A stretch of 8,741 nucleotides of DNA, from the NCBI GenBank assembly GCA_031276435.1, contig JAISNB010000221.1:1-8741 (forward strand). Direction: 5' to 3'. The notes beneath the pieces were generated by a model. That model searched no databases. It was not told the DNA's origin and worked only from the letters and a program-made list of their open reading frames with translations. Positions within the stretch are counted from its first letter, which is position 1. Every line of letters begins with the position of its first letter. A program made the position numbers and the translations under genes. Origin of the DNA: Burkholderiaceae bacterium. Lineage in GTDB: Bacteria > Pseudomonadota > Gammaproteobacteria > Burkholderiales > Burkholderiaceae_C. This document shows, piece by piece, positions 1-7,612 of this stretch.

Positions 1-1
1 C

Positions 2-274
2 TTCGACGTGTGGATGGTGGGCCTGTTTGGCGTTCTGGGCTACGTGTTCATCAAACTGGGCATGGAAACAGCGCCACTGCTGCTGGGGCTGGTGCTCGGC
101 CCCATGATGGAAGAAAACCTGCGCCGCGCGCTGCTGTTTTCGCGCGGGCAGTGGAGCGTTTTCGTCACCAGTCCGCTATCGGCCACATTGCTGGGCATGG
201 CCCTGGCCCTGCTGGTGGTGGTGTTGCTGCCGGGCATACGGGCCAAGCGCGAAGAGGCTTTTGTGGAGGACTGA
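2..274 (+). CDS. tctA: Tripartite tricarboxylate transporter permease TctA, C-terminal end (partial)
   Basis: Only the last 90 codons are inside the window; the reading frame is open from base 2 and ends with TGA at 272-274. The fragment has a hydrophobic stretch (VGLFGVLGYVFIKLGM), then APLLLGLVLGPMMEENLRRAL, then a final membrane segment (ATLLGMALALLVVVLLPGI) and a short charged tail. The pattern of a Gly-Pro-Met/Leu turn followed by E-x-x-L-R-R-A-L, then a segment beginning SP, is typical of the TctA large membrane subunit. In that family this subunit forms the channel for secondary uptake of citrate or other carboxylates, working with the small subunit TctB and a periplasmic binding protein TctC. 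The substrate cannot be told from this end. No TctB or TctC gene is visible downstream, so partners would have to lie upstream or elsewhere. It is probably unrelated in function to smc. Confidence 0.88.
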   Translation, partial: FDVWMVGLFGVLGYVFIKLGMETAPLLLGLVLGPMMEENLRRALLFSRGQWSVFVTSPLSATLLGMALALLVVVLLPGIRAKREEAFVED

Positions 275-370
275 TGTTTTTTGGGGCAAAAGCAAAAGCG
301 CGGGCGAGCAAAAACAGCGCGGCGCCTCAAACCTCTTCCAGCAGCGGGTAGGGCAGGCGCCATGAAAGCG

Positions 371-400
371 ATGGATTGCTCTCTCGCAGTGACGAGGATT
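371..400. repeat. Degenerate, internally deleted copy of the CGTCATTGCGAG / GGCAATCCA palindromic repeat
   Basis: ATGGATTGC followed closely by CTCGCAGTGACGAGGATTT matches, in order, the two conserved ends and the outer flank of the right arms of the repeats downstream of ligA (7698-7739 and 8290-8342). The variable centre of about 15 bases is missing and several positions have changed. It is read as an old, decayed copy. The match is short, so chance or convergent similarity is not fully excluded. Confidence 0.55.
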
Positions 401-489
401 TGCATGCGTGTGCGCGTTGCCCCTTCATTGCTGTAGCACAACACGGGTTTGCACCTGCCCGCCCCGCATTCGCCGCCAGCCCGCCAAGC

Positions 490-495
490 TATGAT
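490..495 (+). promoter_or_regulatory. Possible -10 element of the smc promoter
   Basis: TATGAT matches the sigma-70 -10 consensus at five of six positions and would put transcription start about 40 bases before the smc start codon. No good -35 hexamer lies 16-18 bases upstream (the sequence there is around CATTCG), and there is no extended -10 TGn. This is only a candidate. Its support is mainly its position in the gap between tctA and smc. Confidence 0.3.
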
Positions 496-544
496 TGCGG
501 GTCGCTGGTTCTAGCGGGCCGCCGTGTCGGCTCTTGGGTTTCTT

Positions 545-3500
545 GTGCGCCTCAATTCCATCAAGCTTTCTGGCTTCAAGTCGTTTGCCGAGCCGACCAA
601 TTTCCAGTTGCCCGGGCAGTTGGTGGGCGTGGTTGGCCCCAATGGTTGCGGAAAGTCCAACATCATGGACGCCGTGCGCTGGGTGTTGGGCGAGTCCCGG
701 GCCAGCGAATTGCGCGGCGAGTCCATGCAGGACGTGATTTTCAACGGCACCACGCAGCGCAAACCGGCCAGCCGTTCCAGTGTGGAACTGGTGTTTGACA
801 ACGGCGACCACCGCGCTGGCGGCCAGTGGAGCCAGTTCACCGAGATTTCCGTCAGGCGCGTGCTCACGCGCGATGGCAACAGCAGCTACCTCATCAACAA
901 CCAGCCCGTGCGTCGGCGCGATGTGCAGGACGTGTTCCTGGGCACGGGCCTGGGGCCGCGCGCCTACGCCATCATCGGGCAGGGCACCATCAGCCGCATC
1001 ATTGAGTCGCGTCCCGAGGAGTTGCGTCTGTTCCTGGAAGAAGCCGCTGGCGTTTCCAAGTACAAGGAGCGCCGCCGCGAGACCGAAAACCGCCTGGCCG
1101 ATACGCGCGAGAACCTCACGCGCGTGGAAGACATTCTGCGCGAACTCAACAGCAATCTGGAGAAGCTGGAAAAGCAGGCCGAGGTGGCGCAGCAGTATCA
1201 GGGCTTGCAGGCGGCCAGCCAGCTCAAGCAGAACCAGCTTTGGTTTCTCAAGCGCGCCGAGGCCGCGCAAGACGAGGACAAGCTCAAGGCCGACGCCGCG
1301 CAAGCGGCCACCGATCTGGAGGCGCGCATTGCCGATTTGCGCCATGTCGAGGCCGAACTGGAAGCCATTCGCCAAGCGCACTACGCTGCGGGCGATGGCG
1401 TCAACCAAGCGCAGGGTTTGCTGTACGAGGCCAGTTCTGAAGTGGGCAGGCTCGAAGCCGAAATCCGCTTCGTGGTCGAAGGCCGCCAGCGCGCCGGGCA
1501 GCGGCTGGCGCAGATCGAGGAGCAACTGCGGCAATGGGCCGCGCGCAAGAGCGAATCCGAGTTGGAAACCGGGGCGCTGGCCGAGCAAGACGCGCTGGCC
1601 GAAGAGCAAGGCTTGACCCTGGCCGCGCAGCTTGAAGAGCAGCAACAGGCGTTGCCCCTTTTGCAAGAGGCGCTGCAACAGGCGCAGGCGCAGGCCAGCG
1701 CGCAGCGCATGGCCGTGGCGCAGGTGCAGCAGCAAATCCAGGTGCTGGCCGCCGAGCAGCGCGGCATCGAAGAGCAAACCCGCCAGCAGCGTCAGCGGCA
1801 GGAAAAGCTCGACGCCGACCGCGGCGCACTGGCCGCGCCCGACGCGCGGCATTTGCTCAATCTGAAAGAGCAACTGCTCAAAGCCGAGGAAAACGCGCAA
1901 CTCACACAGGCGCGCCAGCAGGAATTGCAAGACAGCGTGCCGCTGCTTGACGATGCGCGCCGCGCGGCGCAGCAGGCCGTCAACACCGAGAGTGCCAAAC
2001 AGGCCGACCTGTCGGCCCGGCTTGAGGCGCTCAAGGCGCTGCAAGAAAAGGTCAAGACCAGTGGCAAGCTCCAGCCGTGGCTGCTCAAACACGGGCTGGA
2101 CGGCATGCAGGGGCTGTGGAGCCGCATCCACGTACAACCCGGTTGGGAAACCGCGCTGGAAGCCGCACTGCGCGAGCGCATGGCCGCGCTGGAAGTGGGC
2201 CGCCTTGACGTGGTGCGCGCCTTTGCCAGCGACGCGCCGCCCGCCAAACTGGCCTTCTACAGTCCGCCAGCAGCGCCCGCGCCCGGGCGCGCCGCCACTG
2301 CCGCGCTACCGCGCCTGGCCGATTGGCTGCGCCTGGGTGATGCCAGCCAGCAAGCCATCCTGGCCGACTGGCTGGCCGGGTGCTACACCGCGGCGTCGCT
2401 GGAAGAGGCGCTGGCGCGGCGCGCGCAATTGCAGCCGGGCGAGGCCATCTACATCCAGAGCGGCCATTGCGTGACCGCGCACGGCGTCAGCTTTTACGCG
2501 CAAGACTCCGAGCAGGCCGGGCTGCTGGCGCGGGCGCAAGAAATCGAAAACCTGGACAAACAACTGCGCGCCCAGAACCTCATTGCAGAAGAAGCGCGCG
2601 GCGCGCTCATCCAGGCGGAAGCGGCCTGCACCGGCGCGGCGCAGCAATTGACCAGCGTGCGCCAGCAAGCCGCGCAGGCACAGCAGGCCGTGCACGACTT
2701 GCAGGTGCAAATCCTGCGCCTGAGCCAGTTGGCCGAGCAAACGCGCGCGCGCGGCGAACAAATCGACGCCGACCTGGCCGACGTGCATGCGGCCCTGCAC
2801 CAGTTGCAGCAGCGCCGCGCAACCGCCCAAGCGCGTTTTGAAGAACTGGATCTGCAACTGGCCGACACGCAAGAGCGTCACGCGCAGCTTGACGAGCGCG
2901 TGATGGATGCCGAGCGCAAACTGGCCGACGCGCGCGAGCAGCAGCGCGCGCTGGAGCGCCAGGCGCAGGAAGCGCAATTTGCGCAGCGCGCGCTGCAAGC
3001 GCGCCGTGCCGAACTCGCCCGCGCCATCGACACCGCCGCGCAGCAAACCGCCGCGCTGGAGGCCGAGCAGCAACGCGCGCACGAAGAATTCGCGCGGCTC
3101 GATGACGCCGCTGCCCAGGCGGGCCTGCAAACCGCGCTGGCCCTCAAGCTGGAACGCGAGCAGGCGCTGGCCGCCCGGCGCAGCGCCTACGACGATTTGA
3201 CCGCCAAACTGCGCGCCAGCGACGAGCACCGCCTGCGCCTGGAGCACGCTCTGGAGCCGCTGCGCCAGCGCATCACCGATCTGCAACTCAAAGAACAGGC
3301 CGCGCGCCTGGGCGCCGGGCAATACACCCAGATGCTGGCTGAAGCGCAAGCCGATCTGGCGCAGGTGGCGCAATCCATCTCTGAGGGCAACGTCAGACTT
3401 GGCGGCCTGCAATCTGAAATCGACCGCCTGCGGCGCGAACTGGAAGCCCTGGGCAACGTCAACCTGGCGGCGCTGGAAGAGCTGACCGCCGCGCGCGAAC

Positions 3501-4069
3501 GCAAGCAGTTTCTGGACGCGCAATCGACCGACCTGACCGAGGCCATGGCCACGCTGGAAGCGGCCATCCACAAAATCGACCAGGAAACGCGCGCGCTGCT
3601 GGGCGAGACCTTCAACACCGTCAACGAGCACTTTGGCCGCATGTTCCCCGAACTGTTTGGCGGCGGCAACGCCAGGCTGGTCATGACGGGCGAGGAAATC
3701 CTGGACTCGGGCGTGCAGGTAATGGCGCAGCCGCCGGGCAAGAAAAACCAGACCATCCATCTGCTCTCGGGCGGAGAAAAGGCGCTGACCGCCATCGCGC
3801 TGGTGTTTGCCATCTTCCAGCTCAACCCCGCGCCGTTTTGCCTGCTTGACGAAGTGGACGCGCCGCTGGACGACGCCAACACCGAGCGTTACGCCAAATT
3901 GGTCACGCGCATGAGCGGGCAGGGCACGCAGTTCTTGTTCATCAGCCACAACAAAATCGCCATGGAAATGGCGCAGCAACTCATTGGCGTGACCATGCAA
4001 GAGCAAGGCGTCTCGCGCATCGTGGCCGTGGACATGGAAAGCGCGGTCAGCATGGCGGAGGCCGCGTGA
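545..4069 (+). CDS. smc: Chromosome segregation protein SMC
   Basis: This is a 1174-residue SMC ATPase, the usual length for the family. The protein dimerises through its hinge, and with ScpA/ScpB it forms the ring-shaped condensin that loads on DNA and compacts the replicated chromosome. Visible parts are: an N-terminal head with Walker A GPNGCGKS at residues 31-38 and a Q-loop IGQG at about 144-147; a Gln/Ala/Glu-rich coiled-coil arm from about 170 to 500; a globular hinge at about 505-655; the returning coiled coil to about 1000; and a C-terminal head with signature LLSGGEKAL at 1073-1081 and Walker B CLLDEVD at about 1099-1105, followed by the APLDDAN D-loop. All ATPase motifs look intact. 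A frame stop at 512-514 leaves only two starts, GTG at 524 and GTG at 545. The second is chosen because family members begin (M)RLNSIKLSGFKSF. Neither start has a clear Shine-Dalgarno. No scpA or scpB lies nearby. Confidence 0.97.
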   Translation: MRLNSIKLSGFKSFAEPTNFQLPGQLVGVVGPNGCGKSNIMDAVRWVLGESRASELRGESMQDVIFNGTTQRKPASRSSVELVFDNGDHRAGGQWSQFTEISVRRVLTRDGNSSYLINNQPVRRRDVQDVFLGTGLGPRAYAIIGQGTISRIIESRPEELRLFLEEAAGVSKYKERRRETENRLADTRENLTRVEDILRELNSNLEKLEKQAEVAQQYQGLQAASQLKQNQLWFLKRAEAAQDEDKLKADAAQAATDLEARIADLRHVEAELEAIRQAHYAAGDGVNQAQGLLYEASSEVGRLEAEIRFVVEGRQRAGQRLAQIEEQLRQWAARKSESELETGALAEQDALAEEQGLTLAAQLEEQQQALPLLQEALQQAQAQASAQRMAVAQVQQQIQVLAAEQRGIEEQTRQQRQRQEKLDADRGALAAPDARHLLNLKEQLLKAEENAQLTQARQQELQDSVPLLDDARRAAQQAVNTESAKQADLSARLEALKALQEKVKTSGKLQPWLLKHGLDGMQGLWSRIHVQPGWETALEAALRERMAALEVGRLDVVRAFASDAPPAKLAFYSPPAAPAPGRAATAALPRLADWLRLGDASQQAILADWLAGCYTAASLEEALARRAQLQPGEAIYIQSGHCVTAHGVSFYAQDSEQAGLLARAQEIENLDKQLRAQNLIAEEARGALIQAEAACTGAAQQLTSVRQQAAQAQQAVHDLQVQILRLSQLAEQTRARGEQIDADLADVHAALHQLQQRRATAQARFEELDLQLADTQERHAQLDERVMDAERKLADAREQQRALERQAQEAQFAQRALQARRAELARAIDTAAQQTAALEAEQQRAHEEFARLDDAAAQAGLQTALALKLEREQALAARRSAYDDLTAKLRASDEHRLRLEHALEPLRQRITDLQLKEQAARLGAGQYTQMLAEAQADLAQVAQSISEGNVRLGGLQSEIDRLRRELEALGNVNLAALEELTAARERKQFLDAQSTDLTEAMATLEAAIHKIDQETRALLGETFNTVNEHFGRMFPELFGGGNARLVMTGEEILDSGVQVMAQPPGKKNQTIHLLSGGEKALTAIALVFAIFQLNPAPFCLLDEVDAPLDDANTERYAKLVTRMSGQGTQFLFISHNKIAMEMAQQLIGVTMQEQGVSRIVAVDMESAVSMAEAA

Positions 4070-4103
4070 GCAGCGCCACGGCAGCAGCAGCAGCGGCAGG
4101 CCC

Positions 4104-4140
4104 GTTGCAACCGGCGCGCGCGCGCCGCGGTGGCTGCAAC
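4104..4140. other. GC-rich inverted repeat between smc and zipA
   Basis: The core is a perfect 14-base palindrome, GGCGCGCGCGCGCC at 4113-4126, an alternating purine-pyrimidine tract. Outside it ACC (4110-4112) can pair with GGT (4129-4131), and GTTGCA (4104-4109) with TGCAAC (4135-4140), with small bulges on the right. A short GCA trinucleotide run lies just before it at 4081-4091. The structure ends about 11 bases before the zipA ribosome binding site. There is no T run, so it is not a standard terminator. In a genome this GC-rich it may be accidental. Confidence 0.45.
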
Positions 4141-4169
4141 TGGCGCCGCGCGGGGAGAAAGCCGCGCCC

Positions 4170-5273
4170 ATGAACGCGCTGCAAGTGTGGCTGGCAGCCG
4201 CTGGCGGCCTGGTGCTTGGCGGCATCGTCGCCTGGGAAGCCTGGAATGCGCGCCGCAACGCGCCGCGCCAGCCCGAGCCTGAATCGCGCCCCGCCGCGCT
4301 GGACGGCACTGGCACGGCGGCGACAACAACGGGCCAGCCCCCGGCCAACTGGGCGGACGTGGCGCGCGCCGCGCGGATCGAACCCGCGTTTGAACCCGGC
4401 AGCGCGCTTTTTCCCTTGGGCGCGGCGGCGGCGCTGCCGCCCGAAAAACGGCCCCGGATCGACGCGCTGATTGACGCCATCGCGCCCATTGCCTTCGATG
4501 GCCGCCTGGTATCGGGCGACGCCGCGCTGGCCGCCATGCCAGCCACGCGCCGCGTGGGCAGCAAGCCGTTTGCGGTGGAAGGCTGCAACGACGCCACGCG
4601 CGAATGGGAAACCCCCGCGCCCGGCCAGCGTTACGGCGCGTTGCAAGCGGGCGTGCAACTGGCCAACCGCACCGGGCCGCTCAACGAAATCGAATTCTCG
4701 GAATTCGTCATGAAAGTGCAGCACTACGCCGACGTCATCGGCGGCGCGCCTGAATTTCCGGACATGCTCGACGAGGTGGAGCGCGCCCGCGAGCTGGACG
4801 AATTTGCCGCCCGGCACGACGCGCAACTGGGACTTACACTGCGCGCTCGGCACGCGGCCTGGAGTCCGGCCTTCGTCTGCCAGCAGGCGGGCAAACTCGG
4901 CTTTGTCATTGGCGCCATCCCCGGGCGCATGGTTTTGCCATCGCCCGAAGCGGGCATGCCCGCCATTCTGGAACTGGCGTTCGACGCGCGTGCCGCGCTG
5001 TCCGAAGACCCCACCCAGTCTGCCCTCACGGAACTGGCGCTGGCGCTGGACGTGCCGCAAGTGCCCGCCAGTTGGCAACCCTTTGAACGCTTGCGCGAAG
5101 CGGCCTTTGCGCTGGCGCAAAACATGGACGGCGTCATCACGGACGACACGGGCCAGCCGCTGCGCGCGGGCGACATCGACCGCATTGGCCAGGACCTGCA
5201 ACAGCTCTACCAGACGCTGCAAGCGCACGACCTGGCCGCAGGCTCGCCCCAGGCCAGGCGCCTGTTCAGTTGA
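4170..5273 (+). CDS. zipA: ZipA-like cell division protein with C-terminal FtsZ-binding region
   Basis: The product is 367 residues. It has an N-terminal membrane anchor (about residues 4-22, ALQVWLAAAGGLVLGGIVAW) followed by basic residues (NARRNAPR). A Pro/Ala-rich linker runs to about residue 95 and a long C-terminal domain covers about 98-355. This is the ZipA plan: a bitopic inner-membrane protein that ties polymerising FtsZ to the membrane at the septum. The segment FALAQNMDGVITDDTGQPLR (313-332) resembles the E. coli ZipA segment ADEVGGVVLDDQRR. At about 260 residues the C-terminal region is much larger than the roughly 140-residue E. coli FtsZ-binding domain, and it may contain two related halves. 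GGGGAG at 4152-4157 is a usable but rather distant ribosome binding site. No ATG, GTG or TTG occurs in frame between the smc stop and 4170, which fixes the start. Position between smc and ligA supports the call. FtsZ binding itself is inferred. Confidence 0.85.
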   Translation: MNALQVWLAAAGGLVLGGIVAWEAWNARRNAPRQPEPESRPAALDGTGTAATTTGQPPANWADVARAARIEPAFEPGSALFPLGAAAALPPEKRPRIDALIDAIAPIAFDGRLVSGDAALAAMPATRRVGSKPFAVEGCNDATREWETPAPGQRYGALQAGVQLANRTGPLNEIEFSEFVMKVQHYADVIGGAPEFPDMLDEVERARELDEFAARHDAQLGLTLRARHAAWSPAFVCQQAGKLGFVIGAIPGRMVLPSPEAGMPAILELAFDARAALSEDPTQSALTELALALDVPQVPASWQPFERLREAAFALAQNMDGVITDDTGQPLRAGDIDRIGQDLQQLYQTLQAHDLAAGSPQARRLFS

Positions 5274-5374
5274 CCGGCACGCGCGTCGCGCGGTGCAAAA
5301 AGCGAAAGCGCGCGCGCTCCCAAACACGCGCCGCGCCGGATGGATCCAACCTGAAACGAAAGCAACGAAAACCC

Positions 5375-7540
5375 ATGGATGATTTGCAAACACAAGCCGC
5401 CCGGTTGCGCGAACAACTCAACCGAGCCGCCTGGCGCTACTACACGCTGGACGATCCGGACATCCCGGACGCCGAATACGACCGCCTGCTGCGCCAATTG
5501 CAGGCGCTTGAGGCGCAGCACCCCGAACTGCGCGCGCCCGATTCGCCCACCCTGCGCGTGGGCGGCCAGATTCTGGACGGCTTTGCCCCCGTGCGGCACC
5601 GCGTGCCCATGCTCAGCATCCGCACCGAAACCGACACCACGCCCGCTGGCGCGGAAAACTTCGAGCAGCAAGTGCGCAACTACCTGGCCAGCGAACAGCG
5701 CCGCACCCAGCTCAAACCCGACGACGAGCGCCACCGCGCCCAACCGCTTGGCGACCAGGCCCTGGCCGTCCTGGGCGGCCAGCCGCTGCGCTTTGTGGCC
5801 GAACCCAAATTCGACGGCCTGGCCATGAGCCTGCGCTACGAGCGCGGCGTACTTGTGCAAGCGGCCACCCGGGGCGACGGCGAAACCGGCGAAGACGTCA
5901 CGCAAAACATCCGCACCGTGCGGCAAATTCCGCTGCGCCTTCAAAACGCCCCATCGCTGGATGTGCCCGACGTGCTGGAAGTGCGCGGCGAGCTTTACAT
6001 GCGCCGCGACCACTTCGACGCCCTCAACCAGACGCAGCGCGCAAAAATGGCCGCTGGCGACAAGACCGCCAAAATCTTCGCCAACCCGCGCAACGCCGCC
6101 GCAGGCTCGGTGCGCCAGCTCGACCCGCGCATCGCCGCGCAAAGACCGCTGAGCTTTTTTGCCTATGGCCTGGGCGAAATCACCCCGCCGCAAGCGGGCG
6201 GCCCGCGCCTTGCCAGCCACTGGCAAATCCTGCAAGCACTCAAGGCCTGGGGCTTTCCGGTATCTGACCTTGCCCGCCCCTGCCAGGGCGCCGCCGAACT
6301 GATCGCCTTTCATGCCAGCGTGGCCGCGCGGCGCGACAGCCTGCCCTTCGACATCGACGGCGTGGTCTACAAAGTAGACAGCCTGGCGCTGCAAACCGAA
6401 CTGGGCTTTGTCACGCGCGAACCGCGCTGGGCCGTGGCCCACAAATACCCGCCGCAAGAAGAACTGACCACCGTACTGGCCATCGACATCCAGGTGGGCC
6501 GCACCGGCAAACTCACACCTGTGGCCAAACTGGCCCCCGTACTGGTGGGCGGCGTCACCGTCACCAACGCCACCTTGCACAACGAACTGGAAGCGCGCCG
6601 CAAGGACGTGCGCGTGGGCGACGCCGTCACCGTGCGCCGCGCTGGCGACGTCATCCCCGAAATCATCCTCGTGCAAAAAGACAAGCGCCCGAGCGAAGCG
6701 CCCGAATTTTCCATGCCGCTGCACTGCCCCGTCTGCGGCAGCGACGTCGTGCGCGAAGAAGGCGAAGCCGACCACCGCTGCACCGGCGGCCTGTTCTGCT
6801 CGGCCCAGCGCAAACAGGCCATGCTCCACTTTGCCAGCCGCCGCGCCATGGACATCGAGGGACTGGGCGAAAAACTGGTCGACCAACTGGTCGACAGCGG
6901 CGCCGTCAAAACCCTGCCCGACCTCTATCGCCTCAGCGTGGCAGCGCTTGCCGCGCTGGACCGCATGGCGCAAAAATCGGCGCAAAACCTGTGCGACGCG
7001 CTGGAAAAATCCAAACAAACCACACTGCCGCGCTTCTTGTACGCGCTTGGCATACGCCACGTGGGCGAAAGCACCGCCAAAGAACTGGCGCGGCACTTTG
7101 GCGCCTTGCCCGCCATCATGGGCGCGCAGCCCGCGCAAGCGGCCAGCGTGGAACAACTGGAACAAGTGCCCGACGTGGGCGCCACCGTCGCGCAAAGCAT
7201 CCACACCTTTTTCCAGCAGGCGCACAACCGCGAAGTGGTCGAGCAACTGCTCGCCTGCGGCGTGCGCTGGCCCGATGCCCCTGCCGCCGCTGGCGCTCTG
7301 CTGCCGCTGGCGGGCAAAACCCTTGTGCTCACCGGCACCTTGCCCACACTCACGCGCGACGAGGCCAAAGACCGCCTGGAAGCCGCGGGCGCCAAAGTGG
7401 CCGGATCAGTCAGCAAAAAAACCAGCTACGTGGTCGCGGGCGCCGAAGCGGGCAGCAAACTGGAAAAAGCCCAGGCGCTCGGCGTACCCGTCCTCGACGA
7501 AGCGGGCATGCTGGCCCTGCTGGCGGGCAAGGCGCCGTAA
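5375..7540 (+). CDS. ligA: NAD+-dependent DNA ligase LigA
   Basis: This 721-residue protein seals 5'-phosphate/3'-hydroxyl nicks during lagging-strand synthesis and repair, using NAD+ as adenylate donor. Domain Ia at the N-terminus contains the YYTLDDPDIPDAEYDRLLRQ region. The nucleotidyltransferase motif EPKFDG gives the AMP-accepting lysine K145, followed by TRGDG with R166 and DGVVYKV with K333. An OB fold follows (QVGRTGKLTPVAKL). A four-cysteine zinc finger has Cys451, 454, 469 and 475, the same 3-15-6 spacing as E. coli. The helix-hairpin-helix region covers about 510-615 (FLYALGIRHVGEST), and a BRCT domain runs from about 643 to the end. All catalytic residues are present. It is about 50 residues longer than E. 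coli LigA; 30 of these lie between S81 and K145. The frame stays open upstream to a TTG at 5270, but that stretch is basic and unlike the family, so ATG 5375 is chosen. No strong Shine-Dalgarno is visible. Probably co-transcribed with zipA. Confidence 0.97.
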   Translation: MDDLQTQAARLREQLNRAAWRYYTLDDPDIPDAEYDRLLRQLQALEAQHPELRAPDSPTLRVGGQILDGFAPVRHRVPMLSIRTETDTTPAGAENFEQQVRNYLASEQRRTQLKPDDERHRAQPLGDQALAVLGGQPLRFVAEPKFDGLAMSLRYERGVLVQAATRGDGETGEDVTQNIRTVRQIPLRLQNAPSLDVPDVLEVRGELYMRRDHFDALNQTQRAKMAAGDKTAKIFANPRNAAAGSVRQLDPRIAAQRPLSFFAYGLGEITPPQAGGPRLASHWQILQALKAWGFPVSDLARPCQGAAELIAFHASVAARRDSLPFDIDGVVYKVDSLALQTELGFVTREPRWAVAHKYPPQEELTTVLAIDIQVGRTGKLTPVAKLAPVLVGGVTVTNATLHNELEARRKDVRVGDAVTVRRAGDVIPEIILVQKDKRPSEAPEFSMPLHCPVCGSDVVREEGEADHRCTGGLFCSAQRKQAMLHFASRRAMDIEGLGEKLVDQLVDSGAVKTLPDLYRLSVAALAALDRMAQKSAQNLCDALEKSKQTTLPRFLYALGIRHVGESTAKELARHFGALPAIMGAQPAQAASVEQLEQVPDVGATVAQSIHTFFQQAHNREVVEQLLACGVRWPDAPAAAGALLPLAGKTLVLTGTLPTLTRDEAKDRLEAAGAKVAGSVSKKTSYVVAGAEAGSKLEKAQALGVPVLDEAGMLALLAGKAP

Positions 7541-7612
7541 GCGTGTGCGCAAAGCCTTTGCCGGTTTGGGCAGCACACACACAAGTCAGGCATTCGTGCA
7601 TTTCTGATTAAC

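Noticed and set aside
321..361. Inverted repeat GGCGCCT (321-327) with AGGCGCC (355-361) as a tctA terminator
   Set aside because: The loop is 27 bases and no T run follows, so it does not qualify as an intrinsic terminator; it is probably chance in GC-rich sequence.
425..2137. 570-codon open frame on the minus strand
   Set aside because: It is a shadow of smc. GC-rich codon use leaves few stops on the opposite strand; the peptide is Leu/Gln-rich and resembles no family, while the plus strand has all SMC motifs.
2306..4597. 763-codon open frame on the minus strand across smc and zipA
   Set aside because: It is antisense to two well-identified genes, spans their boundary and is low complexity. 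No start signal was seen.
5270..5374. Longer LigA starting at TTG 5270
   Set aside because: The extra 35 residues are basic and unlike the family N-terminus, and the TTG overlaps the zipA stop without a ribosome binding site. ATG 5375 gives the expected start.
5207..7246. 679-codon open frame on the minus strand opposite ligA
   Set aside because: It is a shadow of ligA, with biased composition and no recognisable domain.
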